Shown here: positions 25,060 through 32,833 of the stretch, one piece after another
Layout: the number at the start of each line of letters is the position of its first letter
Position numbering within the stretch: the first letter of the stretch is position 1
IMG/VR virus record: IMGVR_UViG_3300009182_000200
Coordinates: 1 to 32,833 of that record
Direction: 5' to 3' (one strand)
DNA length: 32,833 bases
DNA from: a virus
The notes under the pieces: generated by a model
What the model was told of the DNA's origin: nothing
What the model saw: the letters and a program-made list of their open reading frames with translations, nothing else
The model's database searches: none
Position numbers and translations under genes: made by a program

Positions 25060-25110
25060 AAAAAAATGGCACAGACCATATTATTGATATAATAAATAAG
25101 TCCATGCCAT
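25060..25110 (-). terminator. Hairpin terminator/attenuator between the gp32-like gene and uvsX
   Basis: On the minus strand ATGGCA-tg-GAC (25110-25100) pairs with GTC-tg-TGCCAT (25076-25066), leaving one 2-by-2 internal mismatch and a 23-base A/T loop that itself holds a TATTAT/ATAATA stem. Six T follow at 25065-25060. The uvsX ATG is only 12 bases further on, leaving no room for a new promoter, so uvsX probably depends on read-through. Confidence 0.8.
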
Positions 25111-25130
25111 AAAGTTTATTATTTTTTTAA

Positions 25131-25976
25131 TTAGAACGGAAGATCATCTGAGGGTTCATCGTCTTCTTGTGGGTCAACAATTTTTGGTGTTTGTGTTTTT
25201 GGTGTACCAATTGTTTCTTCAGATACGTTCATTGAAACGTATTTCTTCAAATCAGCATCCCACTTTGGTGTTTCACCATTGGCAACTAAATCTAAATAAT
25301 CCTCAGATTTTTTTGCATAAGCACTATCCCATGTCATTTCATCATTTATCCATTTATCAGCAATTAACTGATCAGTATGTAATGGTGCTTTATCTTCAGG
25401 AATGATAGATGATACTGCGGTGTACTCACCACCAGTATTTGATTTTAAAAGTGATAATGAAAGTGTTAAATCACGACCTTCATTAACATCTGTAAGATTT
25501 CCTCTGTTTCTCCAAATTGGAACAATCTTATCTAAGATTCCGTCTCCTTTTGAAGCGTGTTTAAATCTCCAAAACTTAGGACCGTCTGCTTCGTTATCTC
25601 TGTCGATAACTTTAACAATATAAAACTTCTTAGAAGTATATTGTCTCGCCAATAAATTGTCTTCTTGTCTTTTGGTCATTAATAGACCTTCCTTTACTTC
25701 GTTTAAAGGAGAACGTTTACCATCTTGTTTTGGGTCGTAAAGTTTTACTTTCTTTCCATCTACAAAAATTTCGTGAAAATAAGCTTCAACGAATGGTGTT
25801 GAACCGTCCTTAGTAGGTAGGATTCTGATTCTTTTTTCACCAGTGGTTTGTCCTTTCGGTAAAACCGTGTTGAAATACTTTTTTAATCTGTCTGCTTCAG
25901 ACATCTGTGGGACTCCATTGTAAGAACCGTTCTTGTTTTTTTCGTACTGTGCCAGTACCGCGTCAAATGTACTCAT
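25131..25976 (-). CDS. Single-stranded DNA-binding protein, T4 gp32-like
   Basis: A 281-aa protein expected to cover single-stranded DNA at the fork and to recruit UvsX, the helicase and polymerase. The N-terminus (MSTFDAVLAQYEKN ... ADRLKKYFNTVLP) holds a basic helix comparable to the cooperative-binding arm of gp32. The core from about 46 to 200 carries EKRIRILPTKDGSTPFVEAY and KFYIVKVIDRDNEADGPKFW, as in gp32 OB folds. The C-tail is acidic and ends DDEPSDDLPF, the typical partner-binding tip of SSB proteins. There is no Cys in the whole protein, so the zinc ribbon of T4 gp32 is absent. A candidate promoter lies about 35 bases upstream and a terminator follows, which suits strong expression. 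Confidence 0.9.
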   Translation of the reverse strand: MSTFDAVLAQYEKNKNGSYNGVPQMSEADRLKKYFNTVLPKGQTTGEKRIRILPTKDGSTPFVEAYFHEIFVDGKKVKLYDPKQDGKRSPLNEVKEGLLMTKRQEDNLLARQYTSKKFYIVKVIDRDNEADGPKFWRFKHASKGDGILDKIVPIWRNRGNLTDVNEGRDLTLSLSLLKSNTGGEYTAVSSIIPEDKAPLHTDQLIADKWINDEMTWDSAYAKKSEDYLDLVANGETPKWDADLKKYVSMNVSEETIGTPKTQTPKIVDPQEDDEPSDDLPF

Positions 25977-26006
25977 AATTATTGTTTAAAAATGTTTCTA
26001 ATAAAT

Positions 26007-26014
26007 CAAATATA
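26007..26014 (-). promoter_or_regulatory. Candidate Bacteroidota-type -7 promoter element before the gp32-like gene
   Basis: The minus strand reads TATATTTG, an exact match to the Bacteroidota -7 consensus TAnnTTTG, 31-38 bases before the ATG, in a 95-base gap after the ferritin-like gene. The -33 element is poor: the only nearby TTG is too close (12 bases), and a T-run occupies the expected place. A phage-specific promoter is an alternative. Confidence 0.3.
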
Positions 26015-26071
26015 GTAAAATAAAATCAATAAAAAAAATGTAATAATAGTTTTCTAAAAATAAAGTTTCTC

Positions 26072-26443
26072 TTACTCTAATGTTAACAAATAACTCAACT
26101 TATTGACTTCTCCTAACATTTCGTCACGGATATTTAATAAGTTAGTATCCGTCTCGTCAAATTCATCGGTAAATTGTATTAGTGCTTCTCTGATAGTCTT
26201 AATCATTGATTTAACATCAATCTCACTTAAATTTTTTAATTCAAGTGTCTGATCATCACCTTCTAATGTAAATCTACCGTATTTACCCATGGCCTCCTCA
26301 ACAAACCTATCAATCAATTCAATAAGTTCCATATAGATATTGCCAAATGCCTCGTGTCTTGCAAATCCTTTAGTTTGCCAATGGTTAATTTTAAATTGTG
26401 CATGAATTTCCATGAAGAATTTCACTTTAGAACCTATATTCAT
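26072..26443 (-). CDS. Small Dps/ferritin-like protein
   Basis: A 123-aa all-helical protein. The string INHWQTKGFARHEAFGNIYM then ELIELIDRFVEEAMGKYGRF matches the core of the Dps family (His-Trp, about 9-12 residues to His-Glu, then Asp-x-x-x-Glu). Spacing from His30 to Asp45 (15) and on to Glu49 (4) equals that of the E. coli Dps ferroxidase ligands His63, Asp78 and Glu82. His21 fits His51. The position of Asp67 is Gly34 here, so one ligand is missing. It is shorter than Dps (about 167 aa) and lacks the DNA-binding lysine tail. Similar small ferritin-like proteins of unknown function occur in T4-like phages (possibly DUF5856, uncertain). It overlaps the upstream gene by 17 bases. Confidence 0.7.
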   Translation of the reverse strand: MNIGSKVKFFMEIHAQFKINHWQTKGFARHEAFGNIYMELIELIDRFVEEAMGKYGRFTLEGDDQTLELKNLSEIDVKSMIKTIREALIQFTDEFDETDTNLLNIRDEMLGEVNKLSYLLTLE

Positions 26444-27077
26444 CGTCTTCGTTTTCTTGGTTAAATGTATCTTTTATTGTGTTTTTAGAATAGTTACTAA
26501 TATCGTCTTTTCTTAATATGTATTCATTTTTACCACTTGCTTTCATTTCAGATTGTTTCTGATTAAAGAAATCAGTTGGTTTTTGACTGAATGGGTATGA
26601 ATCTAATGATCTCATTTCTAATTTTTCAATTGGAGTTTCAGGTTTCATTTGTTTAACCTCATCACCTAATTGATCAATTTTTTGAATAACCGCATCCATT
26701 TCAGATAATTTTGCTGCTAAGTCATCTAGTTTAGTAAATACATCATCCATTTTAGATATAACCGAACCATGATCTTGTTTACTTGTATCAATATCTTTTT
26801 TAATATTTTTAGTCATATTAACTAAGTCAGTAATATCAATCTCTTCTGTTGAATCTTCTTCAGGTAGAGGTGTATCTGTCGGTGGTGCTCCTACATCCCC
26901 TGTTGGTGGTACTGTGGTATCTCCTATTGGTGGTGGAACATCTCCTGTAGGAGGTACGTCTCCACCTGGTGCTGGTGGTAATTCAGTTGGGTCTGCTTGT
27001 TCATTTATAAATCTTTTTCCGTAATTATTGATTTCTCTGTAACGCAATAATTCTTCGTGTAATTGTTTCTCTAACAT
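26427..27077 (-). CDS. Pro-rich linker plus coiled-coil protein, function unknown
   Basis: A 216-aa protein in three parts: a basic helical start (MLEKQLHEELLRYREINNYG), a low-complexity Pro/Gly/Asp/Thr linker at about 29-76 with repeated PPTGDV-like units (GDVPPTGDVPPPIGDTTVPP), and a long helical, probably coiled-coil stretch at about 80-147 (DDVFTKLDDLAAKLSEMDAV). The C-terminus is charged and ends DDEYRF. No enzyme motif is seen. The DNA of the linker is noticeably richer in G and C than its surroundings because of the Pro/Gly codons. It overlaps the ferritin-like gene by 17 bases and follows the 67-aa gene by five bases. A head or scaffold/core role is conceivable, but nothing here proves it. 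Confidence 0.65.
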   Translation of the reverse strand: MLEKQLHEELLRYREINNYGKRFINEQADPTELPPAPGGDVPPTGDVPPPIGDTTVPPTGDVGAPPTDTPLPEEDSTEEIDITDLVNMTKNIKKDIDTSKQDHGSVISKMDDVFTKLDDLAAKLSEMDAVIQKIDQLGDEVKQMKPETPIEKLEMRSLDSYPFSQKPTDFFNQKQSEMKASGKNEYILRKDDISNYSKNTIKDTFNQENEDDEYRF

Positions 27078-27082
27078 AGTAA

Positions 27083-27286
27083 TTAGTCTTGTAATAATTG
27101 TCTACCGTCTTCGGTAATGAATCTTTTATTTATTCTTTCAACGATACCGTCTTTAGATTTTATTGTATAACATTCTCCAGTTTGTAAATCACAAACTTCT
27201 TGTTCTTTTCCATTATTAGAAAAACTATTAACCACATTTGGGTTTAAAAATTTATCTAATGAATTGTTTAATTTATTATTATCCAT
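27083..27286 (-). CDS. Small hypothetical protein, 67 aa
   Basis: A short ORF with an ATG start, tightly placed five bases before the next gene and 37 bases after the giant hub-like gene. The sequence is polar (MDNNKLNNSLDKFLNPNVVN at the start) with two Cys in VCDLQTGECYTIKSKDG, a likely beta-hairpin, and a basic/acidic end (RINKRFITEDGRQLLQD). No family is recognised. Compact spacing and good coding character support it as real. It may act with the following coiled-coil protein, but that is inferred only from adjacency. Confidence 0.55.
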   Translation of the reverse strand: MDNNKLNNSLDKFLNPNVVNSFSNNGKEQEVCDLQTGECYTIKSKDGIVERINKRFITEDGRQLLQD

Positions 27287-27323
27287 AATGTTTTATTATA
27301 AATATCTCAAAAATTGAATAAAA

Positions 27324-30300
27324 TTATTTTTTTTCCATTTTGAAATATACTACATCATTATCATGTAAATTCAGTTTTCTCATTAGTTCACCTGACATGA
27401 CCATACCATAACTTAAACTATTTGGTATAATATCAATTGCCCCTTGAACTTGTATTTTACCGTTATTTTTATCTAATTGATAATTAGGTTGTAATATAAA
27501 TATATCACCTTTTGTATTTGGATTATAAAATGTTGTGGTCGCTGCAGCAATATAATCTGGAGTTGTATAATGTAAATCAAATTTACACGCAAAGAAATAT
27601 TGTCCAGTATTTTTAACCTCAGACCAAGGTAATTTTCTAGGATTTATCGCTCTGAGGTTAGCGTCCAATAAACTGATTAATTGCATTTCATTATTATCTT
27701 TTACATCATATTTTGCTCCACCCATTTTAACTACCCTTGTTCTTAACCATATTTCATCTGGATTATTTGTAAATTTAATCCTTTGAACTGTTGTGTCTAC
27801 ATTTTCATCTCCATTATAATGTACACCAAATGCGTTCGCACCAGCATCTAAATTCATAATCATATTGATTGTTTCTGATTTTAACAATGTGCCAGGATCT
27901 GTTTTAAAATTACCATGATTGGTTGTTACATTAATAGTTGTTGTTGTATTTTTTAAGTCTGTTTCTTTAACTTTACTTACTGCAACATTTTTAATTTTAT
28001 CGAATAATGTTCTATAAGATGATAAAAATGAGTCTTTAGGATCTGGAAACGGTGAGACTGGCATTCTTACCCCTTTAAAGGTTGTAGTTATTGAATTATT
28101 TTTAATTGAATGACTAACATCCATAACCCAATAAGACCCCTTAAACATAGGGATATTCTTTAAATAGAAATACATTGTTGGTTGTATCATTACATTACCC
28201 ATACATGTAACAGTAACAGTATATGATGCTTGTCTATAATACTCAAATAAACCAACATCTACATTATATGTTCCTGCTCCTGATTCAGATCTACCTAAAT
28301 TTTCCATAACCATAAATGCCTCGGTAGTATTCTTTAAACTATCTTGGTTAAGTGTTAGACCTTTAAATATACCTTGGTTTTCATCACCAAAACTAACTTC
28401 AAATGCAACAACTTTATTTGATTTTGCTAACACACCTGGTGAATACACTTCTGGTAATGTTACAATTAATGGATTATTATTAATATTCGAAATATTAAAA
28501 CTATCATCGGCAAACTTATAAACCTTTTTATCCATATCTGATGGATGTTTTGATGCTCCTGAAACTAATTGAATTATTATTTTTGGTGAAGATTCTTGAT
28601 AATCAACTTCTAAAAATGTACCAAATAAGTTTTTAGCCACATTTTTAGATGGTGTGATTTTACTTACATTTGAAAAATTTGTACCATAAAAATTAACATA
28701 TGCTGGTAACGCTCTCATATCTAATCCTGAATCTTGAATTAAAATTGAAATCGCACTATACAATGTTTGGTTAATATTTTTATCATCCATTAAATTACTT
28801 ATTCTTTCTAAATTTAAATAAAACCTATCTCCAATATCTCTATTTGCCCTATCTAAAAATAAAAATTCTTCAATTAAATTTCTTTGACCAATAGAATTAC
28901 CCGCAATCCATTTATCGTTTAATGATTTAAAATAATTATAAAGTTCTAATTTTAAACCATCAATATTATAACCACCAGTTATATCAATTCTTTTATTTGT
29001 TGTACTAGTTAATAAGTTTTTAAATTGAGGTATTAATACATCTAAGAAAAAATTTAATCTATTAGTGAAACCCATACTTTTTGGTATTACCGCACTCTTA
29101 CCATATATATTATTCGCCAAATAATTTTTAAAACTTATACTATTATTTACATTACCATTATTAACATAACCAGCGTATGATAATATTAATGGTCTAAATA
29201 TTTTAATATTTTCTATATTTAATTCCACATTATTAACACTAAAGAAATTAACATAATAATTATCTATATCTTCACCAATATATAATTTAATTGCCTCTAA
29301 ATTTATTGGTGTTACTTGACTGATATTAAACGGTAAATAAGTAAAGGTATTACCAGTTGTTCCTAAAATAAAACCTTCAAACATGTATGGATTTATTTCT
29401 TTTGGATTTGTAATTGTGAAAGATAATAAATTTTCAGTAGAAAGTATTTTATTAGTAATTTCTTTTAAATTGGTAACTTGTCTTGTTTTTAATTGTGTTA
29501 TCAAATCATCAATACTTAAATTACTATCTCCATCATTTTTTGTAACTGAAACAATATCTTTTAATAAATCTTGGAATTTATAATAATTTACTTTATTAAA
29601 TCTAATAAATGGCGCTAAAGAATTAATTTTTTCTGTTGCGAATTCTAAAAAAATACTTTCAAAGTCATCAAGTATTAAAGGACTAAACGTACCAATTAAA
29701 TCAATAACTTTTCTAAAATTTGTATTAATACTATATAAATTATCATTTGTATTTCCACTATTATATGTTCTATTATATTGCCCATATGATGGAAAAGTTT
29801 TTCCACTAAATTCATTTGTCACATCCAAAATTTCATCTGACCAAATTAATCTTAAATTTGTTTGTTCCGCATCATAAAATGATTCAGTATTTATTTCTGT
29901 TTTTGGTGTAAAATATCCTTTTGAAAAAATTTTACTAGTTATGTCATTACCTCCGCTAGATGGTAAAAAAGTGTATCTTTTATCTTCACTATCAAATTTA
30001 GAATTATCAACAAAACTTGTCCAATATCTTTTACTGTCATTTATTTTATAACTACCATTTATTATGTTACTTGTTACATTTGAATTAAATGATGTATTAC
30101 CAGTCGTAATGTCATAATGTGCATAATTGTTAACAATATTATGATAAATGGCATCATAATACGGATGTACTCCAAGGTCTGATGTACTTCCTGAATACAC
30201 TATATCGATATTTGATATAGTGTACGATGTAAATGTTGATCCTGTTTGGTTATAATTAAAAAATGTTTTTCCCGGTACTACTGTTGTGGTATTACCTGTT

Positions 30301-32792
30301 GTTAAAAACCCATCTAAAATATCAACCCCATTTAATAAATAATTTTTATATCTATGATATATTGAACCCCATTTAACAATTAAGTGATATGGTATCATAT
30401 GAGTAGCACCAACCTCTTTGAATAATGTTGCCATATTGATACTACTTTTATTAATATTAAAATTTAACTTATCTTCTAAATCATAAAATGGTAATGAATT
30501 TAATAACAAATATGCAGAACCAGCATACTTTCCATAATTAACTCCATTATTAAAATCATTATAAAGTTGTTTATGAAAATATGGTGTGTTTAAAATATTA
30601 ACTTGACTATACCCTATTAATAATTTTTGACTAAATAAATTTTCAGTATATCCACTATTATTACCAATTTTAACCCAATTTTTTGGTTTTTTAGGTGAAC
30701 AAATAAAACCGTTTAATGTATCGACTTGTAAATTACCATCTATTGAAATATTGTTTGTTTGGTAATTATTTTTTGAAATGTTTTGATATGAAAGATATAA
30801 ATCAGAACTAAACGGATAAATATATTTTCTATCGTCATCAACGGTATAGTTTAATAAATTTTCATTTAACTTTGGATATTGATAATCTGTACTTATACCA
30901 CTATGTGGTATATATTGTTCAATTTTAAATGGTTTACTAATTGCATTTACCAAATAATCTGTTGTAGGTAAATTATCTTGATAATATGGATACCTCTGTA
31001 ATGGTGAATAAGTATTTAAATATGTTAGTAACGTATTTCTATTTATTATTTTATCATGTAGAAGAACTGTAATTTCATCATTTTCTTTTATTGATTTTGA
31101 TAAATTTTCAAATTCAATTTTAGCTAACTCTGTTAAGGTGTTAGTATTAAACGAATCAAAAAAAGTATAATTATATGCTCTTTCATAAATCTCATACAAT
31201 ATTGATGTCGGTATTTGTTCACTATATGGTATATTTTTATTTAAATAAGATATAGAACCAATTTTACTTGAATTGTATTCAGATGAATTAGAATCAAAAA
31301 TATAATTAATCTGATTTACACCACCTTCTTTTTCACCCAATGGATCGTATTTTTGTGTTGCAGTGCCATGAAAATTTTCAACAAAATTTACTTCAGGCCA
31401 TAAAGTACTATCATCAGATTTAAGTTTAGAAATCATGTCAGGATTACCCGGATAAACTGGTACTTTTTGATCGTTATTAATTTGTTTTTTTATTTCTGGC
31501 CACGGATATATATTTTCACCAATTGTTTCTGTTGAAAAATTACTTATTAAATTTTTTCTTTTTTCAGATACATCAAAAGCAGAAGCATGCGTTTGTTTCA
31601 TTAATCTAATGAAAACCTCAGCATTTGCCAATAAAACAGCGAATATATTTTTAACAGTCGGTGAAAATCCAATACCCTTTTTAGGGTCTTTAACAATATC
31701 ATTCATCTTTTCTTCAATGATATTTTCAAATTTAACCCTTTGTTCCTCAAATGTTCTGTGTATTTCTTGTATTTGATTATATAATTTATCAATCGCAACT
31801 AAATAATTTGTACCAACTTGTATATAATAATTAGAAATTTCACCAATTAATTTAACATTAACTTTAGTTAAATCTATTTTATTTTTGCTTGTTAGTTTTA
31901 TTTTATTTGCAAGTGTTTGTGTCTCTTTTAGTTGTTTATTATATTTTGTTATAATAGATTCTAAAGTATTTGTTGTTGTTGTACCAATTATTTTTGCCGA
32001 ACTTGTTTTGTCAGATACTGTACCCAAAAGGTAATAATAATCATCACCATTTTTTAGTTCTTTTTGTGTTGATAAGGTGGTTCTTGCCCATGTTTTGACA
32101 TCATTATCAAATGCAAGAATTGTATCACCCATTTCTTTTAATACCTTAAAAATTTCAACATTTACAACTTCTGATAATATTTCGGATTCAAATAGTTTAT
32201 CTAATGTTTGGGCAACAACAGCAATCTCTCTTAATGTTTTAACAGGGAAATCTTCTGGTAGATAACCTTTTTGTTTATATTCAGCATATACTGATTTTAA
32301 TATTGAATATCCTCTTGCCGTTTTAGAAACCTTTTTATCATATGTCTTTGTACTTGGGTTAAAAACAGGTTTTGTGGTACTTTCACTTGAAAACATATAA
32401 GGAGCATTAAGAATACCTTTTAAAGGTATATCACTCAAATATGCAAATGTTGACCCAACAAAATCTGTTGATATTTCAAAATTACCATTACTTTCATTAT
32501 ATTTTGAAGAAAATTTAACTAAATGTAATCTATATCTAATTGCCTTTCCATAAAATCCCTTAACTGTTAAATAAAATATTGGCCAAGGTACATGAAAAAA
32601 TGTTTTATATGGTGAATTCTCAGGAGATTCAAACATTGTTTTACCTCTAACATCAATAAACATAATACTAACTCTAGGAATCGCAGCAGAATTAATGGTA
32701 ATATTTACACTATCAATACCAAAAGATTGTGCTGAGGTATCGTACCATTTTTGTTGTAAATGTGGGTTAATACCATTTTCATTTTCCGACAT
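27324..32792 (-). CDS. Giant baseplate-hub-like structural protein (N-terminus possibly beyond the window)
   Basis: An 1822-aa product from the ATG at 32792. Residues about 1380-1578 resemble the C-terminal part of tail hub proteins (gpD/gp27/XkdQ type): YTVTVTCMGNVMIQPTMYFY, then GSYWVMDVSHSIKNNSITTT, the family pattern of a pre-hub strand, Tyr-x-Val-x-x-Val-x-His and a repeat strand. The N-terminus (PWPIFYLTVKGFYGKAIRYR, LHLVKFSSKYNESNGNFEIS) has the look of a beta-barrel tail domain. The long middle is Asn/Tyr/Thr-rich. The final 100 residues are beta-rich. The frame has no stop between 32792 and the right edge, so an earlier start is possible, but a stop in another frame one base before the ATG fits the tight packing seen elsewhere. 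It is far longer than T4 gp27 (391 aa). Confidence 0.7.
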   Translation of the reverse strand: MSENENGINPHLQQKWYDTSAQSFGIDSVNITINSAAIPRVSIMFIDVRGKTMFESPENSPYKTFFHVPWPIFYLTVKGFYGKAIRYRLHLVKFSSKYNESNGNFEISTDFVGSTFAYLSDIPLKGILNAPYMFSSESTTKPVFNPSTKTYDKKVSKTARGYSILKSVYAEYKQKGYLPEDFPVKTLREIAVVAQTLDKLFESEILSEVVNVEIFKVLKEMGDTILAFDNDVKTWARTTLSTQKELKNGDDYYYLLGTVSDKTSSAKIIGTTTTNTLESIITKYNKQLKETQTLANKIKLTSKNKIDLTKVNVKLIGEISNYYIQVGTNYLVAIDKLYNQIQEIHRTFEEQRVKFENIIEEKMNDIVKDPKKGIGFSPTVKNIFAVLLANAEVFIRLMKQTHASAFDVSEKRKNLISNFSTETIGENIYPWPEIKKQINNDQKVPVYPGNPDMISKLKSDDSTLWPEVNFVENFHGTATQKYDPLGEKEGGVNQINYIFDSNSSEYNSSKIGSISYLNKNIPYSEQIPTSILYEIYERAYNYTFFDSFNTNTLTELAKIEFENLSKSIKENDEITVLLHDKIINRNTLLTYLNTYSPLQRYPYYQDNLPTTDYLVNAISKPFKIEQYIPHSGISTDYQYPKLNENLLNYTVDDDRKYIYPFSSDLYLSYQNISKNNYQTNNISIDGNLQVDTLNGFICSPKKPKNWVKIGNNSGYTENLFSQKLLIGYSQVNILNTPYFHKQLYNDFNNGVNYGKYAGSAYLLLNSLPFYDLEDKLNFNINKSSINMATLFKEVGATHMIPYHLIVKWGSIYHRYKNYLLNGVDILDGFLTTGNTTTVVPGKTFFNYNQTGSTFTSYTISNIDIVYSGSTSDLGVHPYYDAIYHNIVNNYAHYDITTGNTSFNSNVTSNIINGSYKINDSKRYWTSFVDNSKFDSEDKRYTFLPSSGGNDITSKIFSKGYFTPKTEINTESFYDAEQTNLRLIWSDEILDVTNEFSGKTFPSYGQYNRTYNSGNTNDNLYSINTNFRKVIDLIGTFSPLILDDFESIFLEFATEKINSLAPFIRFNKVNYYKFQDLLKDIVSVTKNDGDSNLSIDDLITQLKTRQVTNLKEITNKILSTENLLSFTITNPKEINPYMFEGFILGTTGNTFTYLPFNISQVTPINLEAIKLYIGEDIDNYYVNFFSVNNVELNIENIKIFRPLILSYAGYVNNGNVNNSISFKNYLANNIYGKSAVIPKSMGFTNRLNFFLDVLIPQFKNLLTSTTNKRIDITGGYNIDGLKLELYNYFKSLNDKWIAGNSIGQRNLIEEFLFLDRANRDIGDRFYLNLERISNLMDDKNINQTLYSAISILIQDSGLDMRALPAYVNFYGTNFSNVSKITPSKNVAKNLFGTFLEVDYQESSPKIIIQLVSGASKHPSDMDKKVYKFADDSFNISNINNNPLIVTLPEVYSPGVLAKSNKVVAFEVSFGDENQGIFKGLTLNQDSLKNTTEAFMVMENLGRSESGAGTYNVDVGLFEYYRQASYTVTVTCMGNVMIQPTMYFYLKNIPMFKGSYWVMDVSHSIKNNSITTTFKGVRMPVSPFPDPKDSFLSSYRTLFDKIKNVAVSKVKETDLKNTTTTINVTTNHGNFKTDPGTLLKSETINMIMNLDAGANAFGVHYNGDENVDTTVQRIKFTNNPDEIWLRTRVVKMGGAKYDVKDNNEMQLISLLDANLRAINPRKLPWSEVKNTGQYFFACKFDLHYTTPDYIAAATTTFYNPNTKGDIFILQPNYQLDKNNGKIQVQGAIDIIPNSLSYGMVMSGELMRKLNLHDNDVVYFKMEKK
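30196..30224. repeat. 11-bp inverted repeat inside the hub-like gene
   Basis: TACACTATATC (30196-30206) and GATATAGTGTA (30214-30224) are exact reverse complements around a 7-base loop. It is within coding sequence and has no T-run, so it is not a terminator. Function unknown. Confidence 0.8.
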
Positions 32793-32793
32793 T

Positions 32794-32833
32794 TTATTTT
32801 GACTTCCATACGATTCGTTGGTATATGGTGTAT
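32794..32833 (-). CDS. Possible C-terminal end of an upstream gene, cut by the right edge
   Basis: In the second minus-strand frame the edge reads YTIYQRIVWKSK and then TAA at 32796-32794, one base before the ATG of the giant hub-like gene (TAA-A-ATG). The same one-base spacing is seen between the gp25-like and gp6-like genes. Only 12 residues are visible, so this is a suggestion. The competing view is that the hub-like frame continues upstream through the same bases. Confidence 0.35.
   Translation of the reverse strand, partial: YTIYQRIVWKSK

Noticed and set aside
27297-27304. TATAAATA on the plus strand
   Set aside because: No plus-strand gene follows it; chance match in an A/T-rich gap.
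1-32833. tRNA genes, CRISPR arrays or insertion sequences
   Set aside because: All gaps are under 100 bases and none holds a cloverleaf, repeat-spacer pattern or transposase. Apart from the intein endonuclease domains, I saw no mobile element.

Overview
This window is part of the genome of a large, AT-rich, T4-like contractile-tailed phage. Every gene I can support lies on the minus strand, so transcription runs from the right end to the left. A Bacteroidota (Flavobacteria-like) host is inferred from three things. A tail protein ends in a SprB-like repeat, a module typical of Bacteroidota gliding adhesins. The ribonucleotide reductase sequences look Bacteroidota-like. The gene leaders are A/T-rich and have no clear Shine-Dalgarno sequence. 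No host is proven by the sequence alone.

Layout in transcription order. (1) 32833-27324: a very large baseplate-hub-like structural protein whose N-terminus may continue past the right edge. (2) 27286-26072: three small genes: a 67-aa unknown, a Pro-rich/coiled-coil protein, and a Dps/ferritin-like protein. (3) 25976-22566: recombination and replication genes: a gp32-type single-stranded DNA-binding protein, a hairpin terminator, a UvsX/RecA recombinase, a 5'-3' exonuclease/RNase H of the FEN family, and a 148-aa unknown. (4) 22552-16075: the replicative helicase (T4 gp41/DnaB type) and a class I ribonucleotide reductase (nrdB, nrdA), closed by a strong terminator at 16033-16061. (5) 15995-1: a late structural block: gp25-like and gp6-like baseplate wedge proteins, a 1532-aa protein with a hydrophobic segment, four medium-size virion-like proteins (one with a PKD-like domain), a 1457-aa baseplate/tail protein with a SprB-like C-terminus, and a fragment of another gene at the left edge.

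The most interesting part is 18406-21943, where three inteins sit in two adjacent essential genes. The helicase is a fractured gene. Its first ORF carries a complete LAGLIDADG-type intein inside the Walker A motif. It then ends in the N-terminal half of a second, split intein. The next ORF begins with the matching C-terminal half, followed by the last 105 residues of the helicase. A working 456-aa helicase would need one cis-splicing and one trans-splicing event. The split intein closely resembles the gp41-1/gp41-8 family first seen in marine metagenomes. NrdB carries a third intein with a LAGLIDADG-like domain, inserted one residue before a diiron ligand and close to the radical tyrosine; it ends in Gly-Asn rather than His-Asn.

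Together the genes supply deoxynucleotides (NrdAB), unwind DNA (helicase), coat single strands (gp32), recombine (UvsX), remove primers (exonuclease), and build the baseplate and host-contacting tail structures. No tRNA, rRNA, CRISPR array or insertion sequence was seen. No gap longer than 100 bases lacks a gene.
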